This document shows, one piece after another, positions 21,697 through 32,761 of a stretch of DNA of 64,000 nt. Below the pieces are notes generated by a model. It did no database searches. It was given only the letters and a program-made list of their open reading frames with translations, and had not been told where the DNA came from. Position 1 is the first letter of the stretch; each line of letters opens with the position of its first letter. Origin of the DNA: Anaeramoeba ignava (Eukaryota; Metamonada; Anaeramoebidae). The stretch spans positions 248,001-312,000 of the forward strand of contig JAPDFW010000060.1 of the NCBI GenBank assembly GCA_028826165.1, read 5' to 3'. Position numbers and translations under genes: made by a program.

Positions 21697-24372
21697 ATGG
21701 GGAATTGTGGAGGAAATCCTGAAAAAGAAACTGATCGAGCAAAAGAAATTGATAAAAGACTTAATTTAGATAGAGCAAGAATTGAAAATGAGATTAAAGT
21801 TCTTTTACTTGGTAAATTTTTATTGATATTTTTTATTTTTATTTTTATTTTTATTATTAAAAAAAAAATAATTCAAAATAAATTGAAAACAAAATTATTC
21901 TAAATAAAATTAATATAATAATAATTTTCTTATTAAGTCTTATTGAAAATTTTTTTAATTTGAAAAGAAAAAAGAAAACAAATTTTAAATTCATTTTCAA
22001 TTTAATTTTTTTAATCAACAACTTCAAAAAAAAAAATATTTTTTTGATCTTTTAATTTCAAGATCTCTTTTAAAAATCAAAATTAAAATTCATTTACAAA
22101 TTAAAATTAAAATTAAAATTAAAATTAAAATTAAAATTCATTTATAAAATCAAAATTAAAATTAAAATTAAAATCAAAAATAAAATTAAAATTAAAATCA
22201 AAATTAAAATCAAAATTAAAATTAAAATTAAAATTAAAATTAAAATTAAAATTAAAATTAAAATTAAAATTAAAATTAAAATTCATTTATAAAATCAAAA
22301 TTAAAATTAAAATTAAAATTAAAATTAAAATTAAAATTAAAATCAAAATTAAAATTAAAATTAAAATTAAAATTAAAATTAAAATTCATTTATAAAATTA
22401 AAATTAAAATTAAAATTAAAATTAAAATCAAAATTAAAATTAAAATTAAAATTAAAATTAAAATCAAAATTAAAATTAAAATTAAAATCAAAATTAAAAT
22501 TCATTTATAAAATTAAAATTAAAAAGGATCTGGAGATTCTGGTAAAAGTACATTTTTAAAACAAATGAGAATACTTCATAATCAAAAGTATACAGAATCT
22601 GAAAAATTAGAATTTAAATCATTTATTTATGGAAATTTACTTCAAGATATGCGCTCTCTTACAAATGCAATGGATACATTTGAAATGACTGTTTCAAATC
22701 CAGATAATAATGTAAATATTTGATTACAAAATTGATTTAAAAATTGATTTAAAAATTTATTTAAAAATTGATTTAAGAATTGATTTATAAATAGATTTAA
22801 AAATTTATTTAAAAATTTATTTAAAAATTTATTTAAAAATTTATTTAAAAATTGATTTAAAAATAGATTTAAAAATTTATTTAAAAATTGATTTAAAAAT
22901 TTATTTAAAAATTTATTTAAAAATTTATTTAAAAATTTATTTAAAAATTTATTTAAGAATTGATTTATAAATTGATTTAGAAATTGATTTAAAAATTGAT
23001 TTAAAAATTGATTTAAAAATTGATTTAAAAATTGATTACAAAATTCATTTAAAAATTGATTTAAAAATTGATTACAAAATATTTAGGAAAAAGCAAAATA
23101 TTTTAAAAATCTTTCTTTAACAGATGATAATTATTCAACTCAAGTTCTTGAAGATATTCAAGCACTTTGGCAAGATCCAGCTATTAAAAAAACTTATGAA
23201 CGTTCTTCAGAATTTCAAATTAATGAATCAGCTGGATAGTAAAATTGATTTAAAAATTGATTTAAAAATTGATTTAAAAATTTATTTAAAAATTGATTTA
23301 AAAATTGTTTTATAAATTTATTTAAAAATTGATTTAAAAATTGATTTATAAATTTATTTAAAAATTGATTTAAAAATTGATTTAAAAATTGATTTAAAAA
23401 TTGATTTAAAAATTGATTTAAAAATTGATTTAAAAATTGATTTAAAAATTCATTTAAAAATTGATTTAAAAATTCATTTAAAAATTCATTTAAAAATTCA
23501 TTTAAAAATTCATTTAAAAATTCATTTAAAAATTCATTTTTTTTTGTTAGCTTTTTTGATAGAATGAATGAACTTGTAAAATCTGATTATATTCCATCTA
23601 TTGATGATATCCTTCATGTTAGAGTTAAAACAACAGGAATTACTGAAACTCAATTTTCATCAGATGATTTAACTTTTAGAATAGTTGATGTTGGAGGTCA
23701 AAGAAATGAAAGAAAGAAATGGTTTATATTTTTATATATATATATATTTTTTGTATTTTTTGATATTAATATTTATTGAAAAAAAAAATAATAATAATAG
23801 GATTCATTGCTTTCAAGTAAATGAAAAAATTTATTCCAAAAAAAAAAAATAAATGAAATTATTTATTGAAAATTTAAATTTAAAAAGGGAGTTTCAACTA
23901 TAATATTTTTAGTTGGAATAAGTGAATATGATCAAGTACTTGAAGAAGATGAACAACAAAATCGAATGGTTGAATCACTTTCTTTATTTGATGAAATTTC
24001 AAATAGTGATTTATTTCAAGACACAACAATTATTCTATTTTTGAATAAAATTGATATATTTGAAAAGAAAATCAAAAAAACTGATCTTTCTGTTTGTTTT
24101 CCAGAATATACTGGTGGTCCTAATTTTGAAAGTGCTCAAGAATTTATTAAACAAAAATTTATAGGAATTTCAAAAAATCCTTCTAAAAAAATTGTTTGTT
24201 ATCCAACTTGTGCTACAAATACAGAAAATATCAAAACTGTTTTTAAAAGTAAATTTTTAACTTAAACATTTAAAAAAAAAAAGATTTTGATTTTATTGTT
24301 TTTATTTTTATTTTTATTTTTTAAATAGCAATCAAAAATGAAATTTTGGATTCTGTTTTGGGAAAAAATTAA
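21697..24372 (+). CDS. Heterotrimeric G protein alpha subunit
   Basis: Seven exons: 21697-21811, 22527-22711, 23087-23238, 23551-23721, 23801-23816, 23888-24248 and 24329-24372; about 347 residues, the usual G alpha length. All phases agree. The N-terminus MGNCGG offers Gly2 for myristoylation and Cys4 for palmitoylation. Motifs in order: P-loop GSGDSGKST (usual GAGESGKST), switch I 'RVKTTGITE' with the catalytic Arg, switch II '[12 protein letters not shown]', 'NKID' and 'TCAT' guanine-specificity loops, and C-terminus 'DSVLGKN'. There is no Cys four from the end, so no pertussis-toxin-type site. It is expected to couple membrane receptors to effectors at the plasma membrane. Exon 5 is a 16-nt microexon. 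Three introns are swollen by simple repeats. Confidence 0.93.
22074..22526 (+). repeat. AAATTA hexamer array in G alpha intron 1
   Basis: About 450 bp of AAATTA/AAATCA units with interspersed ATTCATTTATAAAAT spacers at intervals of roughly 115-180 bp. It occupies the 3' two thirds of the 715-bp first intron, ending at the AAAAAG acceptor before the P-loop exon. Confidence 0.85.
22712..23086 (+). repeat. 12-bp array in G alpha intron 2
   Basis: A 375-bp intron made of about 30 copies of a 12-bp unit, AAAAATTGATTT with variants AAAAATTTATTT and AAAAATAGATTT. The same unit fills intron 3 (23239-23550) but not intron 1, so neighbouring introns of one gene share one array type. Confidence 0.9.
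23239..23550 (+). repeat. 12-bp array in G alpha intron 3
   Basis: A 312-bp intron built from AAAAATTGATTT units, changing to AAAAATTCATTT in its last 100 bp. It separates 'NESAGY' from 'FFDRMNELV' of the G alpha protein with a phase-2 junction. Confidence 0.9.
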
Positions 24373-24542
24373 GAACAAAAATTCTTTCATTCTTTTATTC
24401 ATTCTTTCTTTTATTCATTCTTTCATTCTTTCTTTTTAAAAAAAAAACTAAATGAAAAAGAAAAATTAAATCAATCTTTTTATTAATTATTATTAATTTT
24501 TATTTATTATTATTAATTTTTATTAATTATTATTAATTATTA
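24373..24542. other. Convergent intergenic spacer
   Basis: 170 bp between the stop codon of the G alpha gene (plus strand) and the stop codon of the RasGAP gene (minus strand). It contains CATTCTTTCTTTTATT repeats and TTATTAATTATTATTAATTT repeats. It must hold both polyadenylation regions. No distinct signal could be identified in such AT-rich sequence. Confidence 0.5.
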
Positions 24543-27500
24543 TTAATTATTTAAATCTTGAGAAATCCAAGCAAGCCATTGATTCCAATTTTCAACAGTT
24601 TCAAAACCAAAAAACAATTTTTTCTTTTCTGAAGAAATGAGAATTTTCTTCACAATTTTTTTTTTATCATTTTTTGACAACTTTTTTTGTTCCAATTTTG
24701 TATTTTCATTTATAATAATTGAATCAATTTTTTTTTCATTAAAATTTGAAGTTTTTTGAGTGAAAATCAAAAGATTCCCAGATTTCAAAACTAAATAAAC
24801 AAAATTCCATTGTTTTGAATTGGAATCAAATAAAAAAGCATTTCCTTCACGATCAACTGTTTTCCAAATTGAATCAGAAAAATCCTCAGAAGGTTTTGTT
24901 TCTTGAGAATGAAGATTGGTTTCTGAAAGATTTCCAATTTCTTCGTTTGTAATTTTTCCTTTTGATGAATTATCTTTGAGTTGATTTTCCGAAATTGAAT
25001 TATCAATATAAATTTGTTTAAGAAAAGCAATTCCTGAAGTTAAATATTTGATTTTATCTTGAATGATTAACAGATTATATCGTGATTTTTGAATTTCAAA
25101 TGATTCTTTATCAAATGAATTCAGACTTTGTTTTTTCAATATAAAATCTTTTATTGAGTCAATAACTTGATTTGAATTGAATTTGGAATTTTGATTTGGT
25201 TTGTTGTGTGATTGCAAAATTCGATAAGAACGAGCGAGATAGAAACTTGCTTCTGAAGTAAAAGTTGGAGCTAAACAAAGATCTCCATTTAAAGTCTATG
25301 ATCAAAAAAAAAAATTTGTTTTGTTTTGTTTTGTTTTGTTTTTGGATTAAAATTTGAATTTAAAAAAAAAAAAATTAATTACTGATATTGAATCTAAGAA
25401 ATTATTCATTTCTGATGAACGTTTTTCTATATCTTCATTTAATGGTTGTAAATAAGCTCTATTTGATCCAAAAGTTTTTCCAGTTCCTAAAGTTTGTATT
25501 GCAGAAGATAGAAGTAAAAGTCCTCTTTCTGTTGCAGAATCTGGAACAACTATAAAAAAGATATTAAATAAATTTTTTTTTGTAAATTTCATGTTGATGT
25601 TAAATTTTTGATAAATTGGAAAAAGAAAAAAAAAATTAAAGTTTACCATCAATAATATTAAAAGTATGAGGTGATAAAATAGCAGGACAAATAAACCTCA
25701 AAAAAATCAAACTACCAAGAACAGTCAAATCATTAATATGAAGCAGAGTATTAGTTTCTTTTCTAATATGAGCAGAAATAATTTTCAATCCAAGAGGTAA
25801 AAAATTTGCAGAAGCAAGAATTTTATCCAAAATTTTATGGAAATATTTTCTTAAATTGACCAAATTTTCTTTGATTCTTTGTGGCATTTCTATATAAGGA
25901 TCGACTTCAAATTCAAGACCTTCTTGACAAATTTCTTGCAAAACATCATGCAAAGTATTTCTGAGATAATCCAATCCATTTGTTGCACAAAACCTTGTTA
26001 AGAATTTGGATGTGATATCGTTTGTTCTGAACAAAACAAACTGATTTTTTTTCGCAATGATTTGTTGAGAAATTGCCATTTTAATGAAAGGAACCAAAAA
26101 ACCTAAATGTTCAAAAACATGAAAGAAACCAGCTGAAAGGTCGTCTAAAGAATCAAGACAATTTTCATAATCCACGGCAACTGTCAAGAAAATAACATCG
26201 CTATCAAGAAGATAGTTGTTCATGAATTCTTTTGCTCTTTCAAACATTTGGAAATATTCTTGATTTTGTTGAAATTTTTCTTGATCATCTTCGTTGATTT
26301 CCAGTTTTTGCTTGAAATCGCTCAATGCATTTTGCACTAATTTCTTTGAATTCTCACTCAAGGCTCTTTGCGTTATTGTCCGAATGATCTTTCCAATTGC
26401 AGTTTTCTTGCTTTGATTGATAATCTGATTTGCAGTTGTTTTTGGGTGTGAAATCCGGAAAAAAGATAAAAAGTGGAACAAAGTGTTTTGAAGTTTAATA
26501 TAATCAACAAGACCATAAACGAATGAATCAAGCTGGTGGAAAATAACATTTCGAGCTGGAATGAAAGCATCTAATGTAATTTTTGTTTAAAATTGTTTTT
26601 TTTTACTTTTGAATAGAAATTAAATAAAAAATAAAAAAATAGACCTTTTTTAAGAACAAATTTTTCAACAAGTAAAAGTACTAAATTTTGTGCCAATTCT
26701 TGTTTAAAAAATACAGTATAAGTTAATAAATCAAAGAAATTCATTAATTGAGTTTTAATTGGCTGAAGGACTTGTTGATCAATCCCATTTTCATAAAGAA
26801 TTTTAATAACAGAATCACGAATCAATGCAGGATCACAATCAGGATTTTCAATCACATTCATTTCATTTTGAATTCTTTTTTGGATGCCTTTATCCAAATA
26901 AGGAATTCCTTCAGAACTCAAAACCCACATCAAAGATCTAAAAAAAACACTACAATTTAAATTGTTCAACCAATACTTTTTTTTTGTTTTTTACAATAAA
27001 GATTTTGAATTAGTCCGTTATATTTAATTTAATTTGATCAAATTTGATCAAAATTGATCAAAAGGTGAAAAAATAAAATAAAAAATAAAATATATTTTTT
27101 CAACTTACGTTCTTTTTTGCAATTTGAAATGCTTGAATGTTTGAGCGAATTTTTTGGAAATAAATCCGATCATTTTGAAAAGAAAGTTCACAAAATGCTT
27201 CCATGAAATCATCGAGTTTATCAACAAGAATGTCTATTTTTTTGAGGTCTTTAATTCTCATATTTGCAAACTGTTCGATTGTATATGATTTTTGAGGGAG
27301 AAATTGGGAAAATGAAGTTTCCAAAAGACTCGGAATTTTTTCGATATGATCTCTTGATTTTGGGATTATATTTGATTGCAAAGATTGAACTTTGGAAAGA
27401 GATCTGAAGATTTGGTCCGGATTATTTGAGTCATAATAAGATTCCATAACCGATACTGTTGGTGTTTTTATCGCTGGTATTGGTTGATTTGGAAAAACAA

Positions 27501-30500
27501 TTGGCGAAGTGAAATTTGCTTCGTCAATATCAAATTCTGAGTTTGTATCAGTTTCAGTGACTTCTAATTCGATTTCAAGAATCGAGCTTGATTGTGAATC
27601 ATGTGTTATGTTGATATCAAAGGCGTCATCAGTATCTGCTTGTTTTTGTTCTTCTTCTTTTTTTTGTGTTGTTGGTGCTGTTGTTTTTGTTTGTTTTGAA
27701 TATTCAGAAAGTCCAGTTTTCCAAAGGAAAAGGTTTGCGAGAAATTTAATAAGCTGAGTTTCATTAGCCTTTGTTTTTTTAATTCAATTTAAAAAAAATA
27801 AATTATTTATTCAAATATTTTTAAATTAATTTTGAATTTGATTTTGATTTTGAATTAATTTTGAATTGAATTTGAATTTGATTTTGAATTTGAATTTGAA
27901 TTGAATTTTGGATTGAATTTGAATTAATTTGAATTAATTTTGGATTAATTTTGAATTAATTTTGGATTAATTTTGAATTTAATTTTGAATTGAATTTCGA
28001 ATTGAATTTTGAATTGAATTTTGAATTGAATTTGAATTTGATTTTGAATTAATTTTGAATTAATTTTGAATTAATTTTGAATTGATTTTGAATTAATTTT
28101 GAATTAATTTTGAATTAATTTTGAATTAATTTTGAATTAATTTTGAATTAGATTTTTAAATTGATTTTAAATTAATTTTAAATTAATTTTGAATTAATTT
28201 TGAATTAATTTTGAATTGAATTTGAATTGATTTTAAATTAATTTTGAATCAATTTTTACAGAAACAATTTCTTGAGGTTCACAAACAAAACCTTCATATG
28301 AACTTGTTTTTACAAGAGAAACAAATTTTTCTGCTCTTTCAAATAATTTAAGATTTAAATAAGATCCAAGAAAATTCATATTTGGTATTAGAATATTTAA
28401 TAAATTAGCAAGAATTGTACAATCCTAATATCATTTTTGTTTTAAATTTTATTTTAAATTTTATTTTAAATTTTATTTTAAATTTTATTTTAAATTTTAT
28501 TTTAGATTTGATTTTAGATTTTATTTTAGATTTTATTTTAAATTTTGTTTTAGATTTTGTTTTAAATTTTGTTTTAAATTTTGTTTTAAATTTTATTTTA
28601 GATTTTGTTTTAGATTTTATTTTAAATTTGATTTTAGATTTTATTTTAAATTTTGTTTTAAATTTTGTTTTAGATTTTATTTTAAATTTTGTTTTAAATT
28701 ATTTTAAATTTTATTTTAGATTTTGTTTTAGATTTTATTTTAGATTTTATTTTAAATTTTGTTTTAGATTTTGTTTTAGATTTTGTTTTAAATTTTATTT
28801 TAGATTTTGTTTTAGATTTTGTTTTAAATTTTGTTTTAGATTTTGTTTCAGATTTTATTTTAGATTTTATTTTAGATTTTATTTTAGATTTTATTTTAGA
28901 TTTTGTTTCAGATTTTGTTTTAAATTTTGTTTTAAATTTTGTTTTAAATTTTGTTTTAAATTTTGTTTTAGATTTTGTTTTAGATTTTGTTTTAAATTTT
29001 GTTTTAGATTTTGTTTCAGATTTTATTTTAGATTTTATTTTAGATTTTATTTTAGATTTTATTTTAAATTTTGTTTCAGATTTTGTTTTAAATTTTGTTT
29101 TAAATTTTGTTTTAGATTTTGTTTTAAATTTTGTTTTAGATTTTGTTTTAGATTTTATTTTAAATTTGATTTTAAATTTTATTCTAGATTTTGTTTTAAA
29201 TTTTGTTTTAAATTTTATTTTAAATTTTATTGTAAATTTTGTTTTAGATTTTATTTTAAATTTTATTTTAAATTTTATTGTAGATTTTGTTTTAAATTTT
29301 GTTTTAAATTTTGTTTTAAATTTTGTTTTAAATTTTGTTTTAAATTTTATTTTAGATTTTGTTTTAGATTTTGTTTTAAATTTTATTTTAAATTTTATTT
29401 TAAATTTTATTTTAAATTATATTGTAGATTTTGTTTTAAATTTTGTTTTAAATTTTATTTTAGATTTTATTTTAAATTGTTTTAAATTATTTTAGATTTT
29501 ATTTTAAATTTTGTTTTAAATTTTATTTTAGATTTTGTTTTAAATTTTGTTTTAAATTTTGTTTTAGATTTTGTTTTAAATTTTGTTTTAGATTTTGTTT
29601 TAAATTATTTTAGATTTTATTGTAGATTTTGTTTTAAATTATTTTAAATTTTATTTTAGATTTTATTTTAAATTATTTTAAATTGTTTTAAATTTTGTTT
29701 TAAATTATGTTTTAAATTTTATTTTAAATTTTGTTTTAGATTATTTTAAATTTTGTTTTAAATTTTGTTTTAAATTTTGTTTTAAATTTTATTTTAAATT
29801 TTGTTTTAAATTTTGTTTTAAATTATTTTAAATTTTATTTTAAATTTTGTTTTAAATTTTGTTTTAAATTTTGTTTTAGATTTTGTTTTAAATTTGATTT
29901 TAAATTTTATTGTAGATTTTGTTTTAAATTATTTTAAATTTTATTTTAAATTTTATTGTAAATTTTGTTTTAGATTTTATTTTAAATTGTTTTAGATTTT
30001 ATTTTAAATTTTGTTTTAGATTTTATTTTAGATTTTGTTTTAAATTTTGTTTTAAATTTTATTTTAGATTTTGTTTTAAATTTTGTTTTAAATTTTGTTT
30101 TAAATTTTATTTTAAATTTTATTTTAGATTTTGTTTTAAATTTTGTTTTAAATTTTGTTTTAAATTTTATTTTAGATTTTGTTTTAAATTGTTTTAAATT
30201 TTGTTTTAAATTTTATTTTAAATTTTGTTTTAAATTTTGTTTTAAATTTTGTTTTAAATTTTATTCTAGATTTTGTTTTAAATTATTTTAGATTTTGTTT
30301 TAAATTTTGTTTTAAATTTTGTTTTAAATTTTATTTTAGATTTTGTTTTAAATTTTGTTTTAAATTTTATTTTAAATTTTATTTTAAATTTTATTTTAAA
30401 TTGTTTTAAATTGTTTTAAATTTTGTTTTAAATTATTTTAGATTTGATTTTAGATTTTGTTTTAAATTTTGTTTTAAATTATTTTAGATTTGATTTTAGA

Positions 30501-30939
30501 TTTTATTTTAGATTTTATTTTAAATTTTATTTTAAATTTTGTTTTAAATTTTGTTTTAAATTTTGTTTTAAATTTTGTTTTAGATTTTGTTTTAGATTTT
30601 GTTTTAGATTTTGTTTTAAATTTTATTTTAGATTTTGTTTTAAATTTATTTTAAATTGTTTTAAATTTTATTTTAAATTTTGTTTTAAATTGTTTTAAAT
30701 TTTATTTTAGATTTTGTTTCAGATTTTGTTTTAGATTTTACCATTAAATCCCTTTTAAAATTTCTAATTCTCTTTGGAATCTTTGAAATAGAAAGAATTT
30801 TATTAACCCAACGTCTTAAAATTTCTAACGGATGAATAAGTTCAATTTTTTCATTTTCAGTTTTTTTTAAAAGATAAATTGAAGGATGAAAAGCAATTTT
30901 AAATAATAAGTCTTTATGAGTTAAAGAATCAAAAACCAT
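24543..30939 (-). CDS. CH-RasGAP-PH domain protein
   Basis: Seven exons on the minus strand: 30939-30742, 28424-28260, 27768-27109, 26948-26645, 26570-25647, 25549-25383 and 25295-24543; about 1,056 residues, all phases agreeing. Exons 1 to 3 encode a calponin-homology-like fold ('RRWVNKIL', 'DCTILANLLNILIP', 'QLIKFLANLF'). A Ser/Glu/Asp-rich linker follows. Exons 3 to 6 hold a RasGAP domain with the arginine-finger region 'VLFRTNDITSKFLTRF' and the signature 'LRFICPAILSP'. The last exon ends in a PH domain ('SKQWNFVYLVLKSGNLLIF' to 'WNQWLAWI'). It is expected to accelerate GTP hydrolysis by Ras-type GTPases, with CH suggesting actin and PH phosphoinositide binding. No IQ motif was seen, so it is not a full IQGAP. 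It is tail-to-tail with G alpha and head-to-head with the sterol reductase. Confidence 0.88.
27769..28259 (-). repeat. 11-bp TTTTGAATTAA array in RasGAP intron 2
   Basis: A 491-bp intron, mostly tandem TTTTGAATTAA (plus-strand reading, 11 bp) with TTTGAATTGAA variants. It lies between the two halves of the CH domain. Confidence 0.88.
28425..30741 (-). repeat. 2.3-kb 12-bp satellite filling RasGAP intron 1
   Basis: About 190 copies of a 12-bp unit, read on the plus strand as ATTTTGTTTTAA with A/G variants (TTTTATTTTAGA, TTTTGTTTCAGA). The unit occupies nearly the whole first intron. The intron is bounded on the coding strand by ATG-GTAAAATC and by ATATTAG before exon 2. Because the unit length is a multiple of three, it gives long spurious open frames rich in Phe/Lys/Arg/Cys or Asn/Leu/Ile on the plus strand. 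Confidence 0.92.
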
Positions 30940-31043
30940 TTAAAAAATATAATAAAAATAATAAAATAAAAAAATGAAAAAATAATTTTCAAAATTCATT
31001 TTTTTTTTCTTTCTTTTTTTTAAAATTTTTAATAAGAAAAAAA
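30940..31043. promoter_or_regulatory. Divergent promoter region, RasGAP and sterol reductase
   Basis: Only 104 bp separate the two start codons. The plus strand has AAAATTCATTTTTTTTTTCT (about 30990-31010), facing the reductase. The minus strand has TTTTTTTCATTTTTTTATT (about 30966-30985), facing the RasGAP gene. Both are versions of the T-rich element seen before other genes here. This is probably a bidirectional promoter. Confidence 0.5.
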
Positions 31044-32761
31044 ATGATTTTTTTTGAAATTATCCTTTTTATTGGTTTTTTATTTAAAATGTTCATCAAA
31101 AATATTTTAATTTTTTTAATTAAAACTTTTACAACAAAAAAAAAATTCAATCATTTAAATTAAAATCAAAAAATCAACACAAAATTGATATTTTAAAAAT
31201 ACAAAAAGAAATAATAAAAATCAACAAAGAAAACAAAAAGAAAAAGAAAAAGCAAATAACTTTATTTAGGAAAAAAGGGGAATCACATTTAACAAGAGAT
31301 GAATCAATGAAATCAAAATATTCGAAAATAAACATTGAAAAATTAAATAAAATAATAAAAATTGATTTTGAGAAAAAAAAAATTTTAGTTGAACCAAGAA
31401 TTAAAATGGAAGATCTTTATGATTTTACCATAACATATGGTTTGATCCCAAAGGTGCTGCCTGAATTCAAACAGATAACTGCAGGTGGAGCACTTCTTGG
31501 AACTGGGATTGAAAGTTCCAGTTTCAAATTCGGTCTTTTTGAGAGAACAGTGACCCAAATGGAGATCATCACTGGAGAAGGATCCGTCATGACAATCGAT
31601 AAAAATAAAAACGCAGATCTTTTTTATTCTTTTTCTGGAAGTTATGGAACTTTGGGAATTTTGACTCTTCTTGAAATAGAATTGATAGAAGCAAAACCCT
31701 TTGTTCAACTTTCTTACCATAAAATTACAGACTATAAAACAGCCGTTGACAAAATTGCCCAGATTTCCAAAAATACTGAAATTGACTTTCTCGATTCTAT
31801 ACTTTTTTCTCGAAGAAATGTTATCATAATGGAAGGCAAAATGGTTGGAGAATTTCCGAAAAATTCCACATTTTCAAAAAATTCTCAAAAAAATTTCCCC
31901 TCCTTAAAAACTCAGAATACAAATAATAAACAAACTCCTCAGAAAATTAAGCCCACTCTCTCCCTCAGATATTTTTGGAGCAAATGGTTTTACAGACATG
32001 TTTTCTTCGTCACAAACATTGATTCAGAAAAAGAAGAAAATGATAAAGGAATTGTTCACAAAGATTTTTTGCCATTGAAAGACTACATTTTTCGATATGA
32101 TCGTTGCGCTTTTTGGATGGGAACTTTTCTGGAGAAAGACACTCTCAAATATCGTCTGCTTCTCGGATGGTTGAGATCTAGTTATGTGTTGTATAGAATG
32201 AGAAAATTGTGGACAGCTCGAAATTTTGAAGAAAAACTTTATACTCATGACTTCATTGTTCCTCATGAAAATGTCGAAGGATTTATTCAAGAATCAATTC
32301 AAAAGATGTTTGTTCATCCGCTTTGGTTATGCCCTGTTACCACAAATACTTCCAATGTGGAAAATGATCAGATCCAAAATATCATCTTTTCTATCAGTGA
32401 TTCTCGAAATAAAATCAATCAAAAAAAAAATTCGAATTTGGGAAAAATTCAAGATGATTTATTTGTAAATGTGGGGATTTATGGACTACCTGATGTTGTT
32501 GATTTTGGTGTTCCTTATCGAGAATGTTTTGATATTGTGAATAAATATATGGAAAATTTTGCTTGTTTTCTTAATGCCAAAAAATTTCTTTATGGTTCAA
32601 GTTATTATTCTCCTCAATCTTTTTGGCGTTGTTATAACAAAAATGTTTATGATAAAATTAGATCCAAATATAATGCTCATTTATTTCCTGATATTTATCA
32701 AAAAATTGGAAATTGTGGATTAAGATCTAAACTTTCTAATTTAAACAAAAATGAGAAATAA
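31044..32761 (+). CDS. DHCR24: Delta24-sterol reductase-like FAD protein (DHCR24 family)
   Basis: FAD-linked oxidoreductase closely resembling DHCR24/DIMINUTO, which reduces the C24 side-chain double bond of sterols in the ER membrane. Visible family motifs: 'ILVEPRIKMEDLYDF', 'GGALLGTGIESSSFKFGLF', 'NADLFYSFSGSYGTLGILT', 'RLLLGWL', 'MFVHPLWLCPV' and the C-terminal 'FLYGSSYYSPQSFW'. The continuous frame with an ATG starts only at 31307 and would lack the N-terminus. An upstream ATG at 31044 opens a hydrophobic, TM-like segment (MIFFEIILFIGFLF). After a 10-A run (31136-31145) the homologous segment 'KIQKEIIKINKENKKKK' continues in another frame, so one base is probably gained or lost in that run. 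The corrected length would be about 570 residues, against about 516 in the human enzyme. It is the only single-exon enzyme gene here. Confidence 0.85.

Noticed and set aside
22074-23550. CRISPR-like appearance of regularly repeated units
   Set aside because: There are no unique spacers of constant length, the units are 6-12 bp, and the sequence is eukaryotic intron.
28415-29495. Plus-strand open frame of 356 codons rich in Phe, Arg, Lys and Cys
   Set aside because: It lies inside the 12-bp satellite of RasGAP intron 1, whose unit is a multiple of three. There is no promoter element or non-repetitive sequence.
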